Part shown: piece by piece, positions 61,110 to 64,000 of the stretch | How the letters are laid out: every line of letters starts with the position of its first letter | Numbering within the stretch: position 1 is the stretch's first letter | NCBI GenBank assembly: GCA_902802905.1 | Contig: CADCNT010000012.1 | Coordinates: 1-64,000, forward strand | Direction: 5' to 3' | DNA: 64,000 nt | Origin: an uncultured Erysipelotrichaceae bacterium | Lineage (GTDB): Bacteria; Bacillota_I; Bacilli_A; RFN20; CAG-826 | The notes under the pieces: generated by a model | What the model was told of the DNA's origin: nothing | What the model saw: only the letters and a program-made list of their open reading frames with translations | The model's database searches: none | Program-made: the position numbers and the translations under genes

Positions 61110-61856
61110 CTAAAATGTCGATAACCATTTATTTACTTCTTCAATCATTGTTTCTTTAGAAACATTATATCCTGCTTGAAGAGTTGTAAGGATTTCTGGT
61201 CCACTAAAAGTTTTATTCTCTTTAATAGAGTAGCTCAAACAATACGTTGGCATTTTTAACATTTTTCTAACTTTGTTTTCATTATCGTTAATTATATTCA
61301 AATATTTTTTAATCTTTTGTTTGTTGATTAATGAAGCATCGATTGAAGATATGGTATATGTATCCACAAGATGTTTAAACGGTCTTTCAACTTCACTTGT
61401 AACCGCAAGAATCTTTGTAGCGGCAAGATATTCAATAGGAACGCCTTTAAATGAAATATCATTTACTTTGTAGATTTCTGGTTCAATCTCATCAAAATAA
61501 TCCACTTTCGTGCCGTCTATTTGAGTAATCTTTCCATTAATATTTATTAAGGCGATAAATGTTTCTAAAAAATAAGGACTAGAAATAGAAATAGGGGTGA
61601 TAACGAATTCGACTACATCCAAATGCTTTCTAAAGATCGATTCAACTTCTTTCAAATCACATTTGGTAACAATGTCAATATCGTTTACATATCTACAGTG
61701 GTCTTTAAAAAAGAACTGACAAATAACTCCACCGCTCACGTAAAAGTCAAAAGGCAGTTTGTTGAGTTCTTCAATAGTTTGACAGATGTCAAACCTATGC
61801 TCATCTTTATACTTATTCTTATCAACGAAAAGTTGATTAGTTAATCTTTCTTTCAT
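61110..61856 (-). CDS. AbiEii-like nucleotidyltransferase, paired with protein D
   Basis: 248 residues, paralogue of 34885-35595: YVSGGVICQFFFKDHCRYVN followed by DIDIV (GG and Asp-x-Asp of the nucleotidyltransferase fold), IEYLAATKILAV, RPFKHLVDTYTI, KKYLNIINDNENKVRK, and YNVSKETMIEEVNKWL at the end. The shared blocks lie at the same spacing in both proteins. No membrane segment. It starts at an ATG after a likely -10 TATAAT near 61870 and precedes protein D. Possible toxin- or modification-type transferase; target unknown. Confidence 0.72.
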   Translation of the reverse strand: MKERLTNQLFVDKNKYKDEHRFDICQTIEELNKLPFDFYVSGGVICQFFFKDHCRYVNDIDIVTKCDLKEVESIFRKHLDVVEFVITPISISSPYFLETFIALININGKITQIDGTKVDYFDEIEPEIYKVNDISFKGVPIEYLAATKILAVTSEVERPFKHLVDTYTISSIDASLINKQKIKKYLNIINDNENKVRKMLKMPTYCLSYSIKENKTFSGPEILTTLQAGYNVSKETMIEEVNKWLSTF

Positions 61857-61880
61857 GCCTAAACATTATATCATAATAAA

Positions 61881-61910
61881 AACTCCCTTTTATGAACTTA
61901 AGGGAGTATT
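61881..61910 (-). terminator. Terminator after tRNA-Trp
   Basis: 8-bp stem ACTCCCTT/AAGGGAGT then TTTTTAT on the minus strand. Confidence 0.88.
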
Positions 61911-61921
61911 TTCATTCTATT

Positions 61922-61995
61922 TGGCAGGGGCAGTAGGAATCGAACCCACATTAACGGTTTTGGAGACCGCTGTACTGCCGTTGTACGATGCCCCT
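61922..61995 (-). tRNA. tRNA-Trp (anticodon CCA)
   Basis: On the minus strand: acceptor AGGGGCA paired with TGCCCCT, T loop GGTTCGATTCC, anticodon stem-loop CGGT-CTCCAAA-ACCG with anticodon CCA, discriminator G and encoded 3' CCA. Reads UGG only, supporting the standard code. It lies 30 bases downstream of yqeY and is probably in the same transcript. Confidence 0.97.
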
Positions 61996-62025
61996 AGTTC
62001 GGTGAACTTAGTCACCGAGATATGA

Positions 62026-62448
62026 TTATAAACTACGAAGGACGGAGTTGACAAGAGACATATCAACTTGACCAGCGTAATTCATCTTAAAGTGTTTCAT
62101 AACTGCAGGAACACTTTTATCTTCTAATGAATTAATAATGTCTCTAATTTCTTTTTCACTTAATTGTTTTGGTAAGTAAGAAGATAATGCTTCTTCTTGT
62201 TTAGCAATATCGTTAGCCTTTTCTTGATTATTGACTTTTAAGTAACCTTCTTTTTCATCAGAAAGTTCTTTTAAGACTTTTTGAATGATAGAGAGTAATT
62301 CTTTATCACCAATTTCTTTTCCTTGGCTCTTTAGTTCTACTTCTTGAAGTTTATATTTTGTTAAGACAATAGATAAAACAGCGCGGGTATTATTATCTCT
62401 AGCTTTCATTGCTTGGATGTTAGCGGCTTTCAATTCATCAATTAACAT
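62026..62448 (-). CDS. yqeY: GatB/YqeY-domain protein
   Basis: 140 residues, the usual length. N-terminal LIDELKAANIQAMKARDNNT helix, then the KxxxR-rich helical bundle (IDxLKxxxxxA type), ending with the small domain GQVDMSLVNSVLRSL seen at the C-terminus of GatB/GatE. Related to the tRNA-binding tail of amidotransferase GatB; the free protein's role is unsettled. ATG at 62448 has CAGGAGG upstream. Situated between tRNA-Lys and tRNA-Trp. Confidence 0.92.
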   Translation of the reverse strand: MLIDELKAANIQAMKARDNNTRAVLSIVLTKYKLQEVELKSQGKEIGDKELLSIIQKVLKELSDEKEGYLKVNNQEKANDIAKQEEALSSYLPKQLSEKEIRDIINSLEDKSVPAVMKHFKMNYAGQVDMSLVNSVLRSL

Positions 62449-62503
62449 ATTTCTACCTCCTGAGGTGCTTAATTATTATAAGAATAATTGTTGCTTTTTT
62501 CTA

Positions 62504-62530
62504 TAAAAAACCTCTTTGCGGACAAAGAGG
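62504..62530 (-). terminator. Terminator after tRNA-Lys
   Basis: 7-bp stem CCTCTTT/AAAGAGG then T6 on the minus strand. Confidence 0.9.
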
Positions 62531-62542
62531 AATTTCATAAAC

Positions 62543-62618
62543 TGGTGATCCCTAAGGGATTCGAACCTTTGACCCACTGATTAAGAGTCAGTTGCTCTAC
62601 CAGCTGAGCTAAGGGACC
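62543..62618 (-). tRNA. tRNA-Lys (anticodon CTT)
   Basis: On the minus strand: GGTCCCT acceptor, D arm TAGCTCAGCTGGTAGAGC, anticodon stem-loop CTGA-CTCTTAA-TCAG with anticodon CTT, T arm GGTTCGAATCC, 3' AGGGATC, discriminator A and encoded CCA. Followed by its own terminator. Confidence 0.97.
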
Positions 62619-62661
62619 AACTAGCGTTATAAATGATATCTTATATTAAATATCAAATCAA

Positions 62662-62694
62662 GAAAAAAACCAATCATGTTTCAGACTGGTTTTT
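62662..62694 (-). terminator. Terminator after the calcium ATPase gene
   Basis: Imperfect 7-bp stem ACCA-TC/GA-TGGT then T7 on the minus strand. Confidence 0.75.
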
Positions 62695-62711
62695 AATGCA
62701 TATAAATATAA

Positions 62712-64000
62712 TTATTTATTTTTCTTTTTTCTAATCAAATATTTAATGAATACTTGAATCTCATGCGCTACAAGTGGGACGAAGGCTGCTCCAGCAGTAA
62801 TGAGCCATTCGCTTAATCCTAATCCAGTTGTGGAGAACACTCTTTGCACTCCAGGAGTGAGAATAACGAAGAATTGTAAACCCACACCAAGAATGAAGGC
62901 TAATAACATCATCCAGTTCTTATTCTTAAATACATGGATGAATGAATGGTCAGTATCAGACATACACACCATATGGATGAGTTCCGCAAAGGCTAAAGCG
63001 GTAAAAGACATGGTTTGCGCTTGTTTTAAGACGTCTCCTGTCGCGTTAGCGATTTCTTGATAACTTGTAATGCCGTTAAGCCAGAAAGCGCTTAAATAGG
63101 CGATAATAACCGCAATGGTAATAAAGCTACCATGCATCACTGTATCTCTAAATCCACCACGAGCAAATATACCTTCTTTTGGATCACGTGGTTTTTCTTT
63201 CATGATGCCGTCGCCTTTAGGATCCATACCTAAAGCAATAGCAGGAAGGCTATCAGTAATTAAGTTAATCCATAATAAGTGTATTGCTAAAAATGGAGTG
63301 GAAAAACCTAAGATAATAATCACCATCATCACTAAGACTTCAGCAATATTACTAGATAAAAGGAAGATAACTGTCTTCTTAATATTCTTGAAGATACCTC
63401 TACCTTCTTCCACTGCTTTTTCAATAGAAGCAAAGTTATCATCTGCTAATACCATATCGGCAGCACCTTTAGCAACATCAGTTCCTGTAATACCCATAGC
63501 GATACCAATATCCGCAGCTTTTAAGCTTGGTGCGTCATTAACACCATCACCAGTCATTGCACAAATATGTCCATTTGCCTTAAATGCTTTAACAATTGAA
63601 GTCTTATTTTCTGGAGAAACACGAGCAAAGACACGAACTCTCTTTACTAATTCACGTAATTCTTCTTCGCTTAAATCATCGATTTCTTTACCCATGACAC
63701 ATTGATCAATAGATTCAGCAATTCCTAATTCTTTAGCAATAGCAAAGGCGGTATCTTTATGGTCTCCGGTAATCATAATTGTGGTAATGCCAGCTTCTTT
63801 AAACTTAGCAACGGCAGGTTTAGCTTCTTTTCTGGCTGGATCAATCATCGCCACCAAACCCACAAAAACCAACTCTTTTTCATCAATCTCCGATTTGTTA
63901 GTGTAGGCAAGCGCTAAAACACGAAGCGCTCTAGAAGAGAATTCTTTATTGATTTCGTAAATATGGTCAATATCTTCCTTGGCGATTTTTCTTTCTTTGC
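62712..64000 (-). CDS. Calcium-type P-type ATPase, C-terminal part (partial)
   Basis: The frame is open to the window end, so at least 429 residues are present and the N-terminal half (actuator and DKTGT) lies outside. Seen here: VGLVAMIDPARKEAKPAV, MITGDHKDTAFAIAKELGI, MTGDGVNDAPSLKAADIGIAMG (hinge), then membrane helices 5-10 with NIAEVLVMM and LWINLITDSLPAIALGMDP, the M6 calcium-site motif of PMCA/SERCA-like pumps. The C-terminus is basic (IRKKKNK). Exports Ca2+ (or Mn2+). The downstream terminator and tRNA-Lys follow in the same direction. Confidence 0.93.
   Translation of the reverse strand, partial: KERKIAKEDIDHIYEINKEFSSRALRVLALAYTNKSEIDEKELVFVGLVAMIDPARKEAKPAVAKFKEAGITTIMITGDHKDTAFAIAKELGIAESIDQCVMGKEIDDLSEEELRELVKRVRVFARVSPENKTSIVKAFKANGHICAMTGDGVNDAPSLKAADIGIAMGITGTDVAKGAADMVLADDNFASIEKAVEEGRGIFKNIKKTVIFLLSSNIAEVLVMMVIIILGFSTPFLAIHLLWINLITDSLPAIALGMDPKGDGIMKEKPRDPKEGIFARGGFRDTVMHGSFITIAVIIAYLSAFWLNGITSYQEIANATGDVLKQAQTMSFTALAFAELIHMVCMSDTDHSFIHVFKNKNWMMLLAFILGVGLQFFVILTPGVQRVFSTTGLGLSEWLITAGAAFVPLVAHEIQVFIKYLIRKKKNK

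Noticed and set aside
63115-63705. 196-codon plus-strand frame opposite the calcium ATPase gene
   Set aside because: It lies antisense to a conserved P-type ATPase with all motifs; composition (Ile/Ser/Pro-rich) is that of a complement frame and no ribosome binding site is present.

Overview
The window is chromosomal DNA of an AT-rich, anaerobic, low-GC Gram-positive bacterium, most likely an uncultured Bacilli/Erysipelotrichia- or Mollicutes-related gut lineage. This placement is inferred from gene content: pyruvate:ferredoxin oxidoreductase, an extended Lgt, rapZ-whiA, CsoR/CopA, many lipoproteins, and AGGAG-type ribosome binding sites. UGA is used as a stop and the only Trp tRNA has anticodon CCA, so the code is standard. 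No phage structural genes, CRISPR array or replication origin were seen.

Layout. 1-400: 5' end of a 16S rRNA gene (minus strand) with tandem promoters. 0.4-24 kb: mostly minus-strand housekeeping genes: Bax-inhibitor-like protein, gapA-pgk-tpiA, a sugar nucleotidyltransferase with an XRE regulator, whiA-rapZ-trxB-HAD-lgt-uvrA as one overlapping operon, nifJ, small membrane proteins, aquaporin, PAP2 phosphatase and a GH114-like lipoprotein. 24.9-33 kb: an accessory minus-strand cluster headed by a 937-aa protein with the double-psi-barrel polymerase signature of QDE-1/YonO-type RNA polymerases. It is followed by a NADAR protein, a stand-alone sigma region-4 protein, a zincin, a soluble FtsH-like AAA protease, a HAD protein and an ADP-ribosylglycohydrolase. 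33-42 kb: a diguanylate cyclase, then an island of small double-glycine-leader/zinc-ribbon proteins, an AbiEii-like nucleotidyltransferase, an IS200/IS605-type element, a decayed transporter fragment and a very large lipoprotein. 42-50.8 kb: rRNA methyltransferase, lipoprotein plus O-antigen-ligase-like protein, metG, rpmE, and a csoR-copA copper module. 50.8-61.9 kb: esterase, zinc-ribbon membrane protein, MacB-like ABC transporter, a MORN/AAA+/AAA+/trypsin fusion, a second diguanylate cyclase, two unknown proteins, and a second nucleotidyltransferase plus leader/zinc-ribbon pair. 61.9-64 kb: tRNA-Trp, yqeY, tRNA-Lys and a calcium-type P-ATPase cut by the window end.

The strongest candidate for an undescribed system is a small regulon. 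Four paralogous proteins share a 48-residue leader ending in GG followed by a zinc ribbon. An 11-bp-period direct repeat (TGTCACA-N4-TGYCACA type) overlaps the -35 box of the promoters serving all four, of one paired nucleotidyltransferase and of the giant lipoprotein. Five clear copies of this repeat occur, all in the 34-42 kb and 61 kb islands. In two separate places the leader/zinc-ribbon gene lies directly downstream of an AbiEii-like nucleotidyltransferase gene, suggesting a two-gene module. A second candidate is the polymerase-headed cluster at 25-33 kb, which combines transcription, proteolysis and ADP-ribose chemistry.

All functional statements come from reading motifs by eye; no database search was run.
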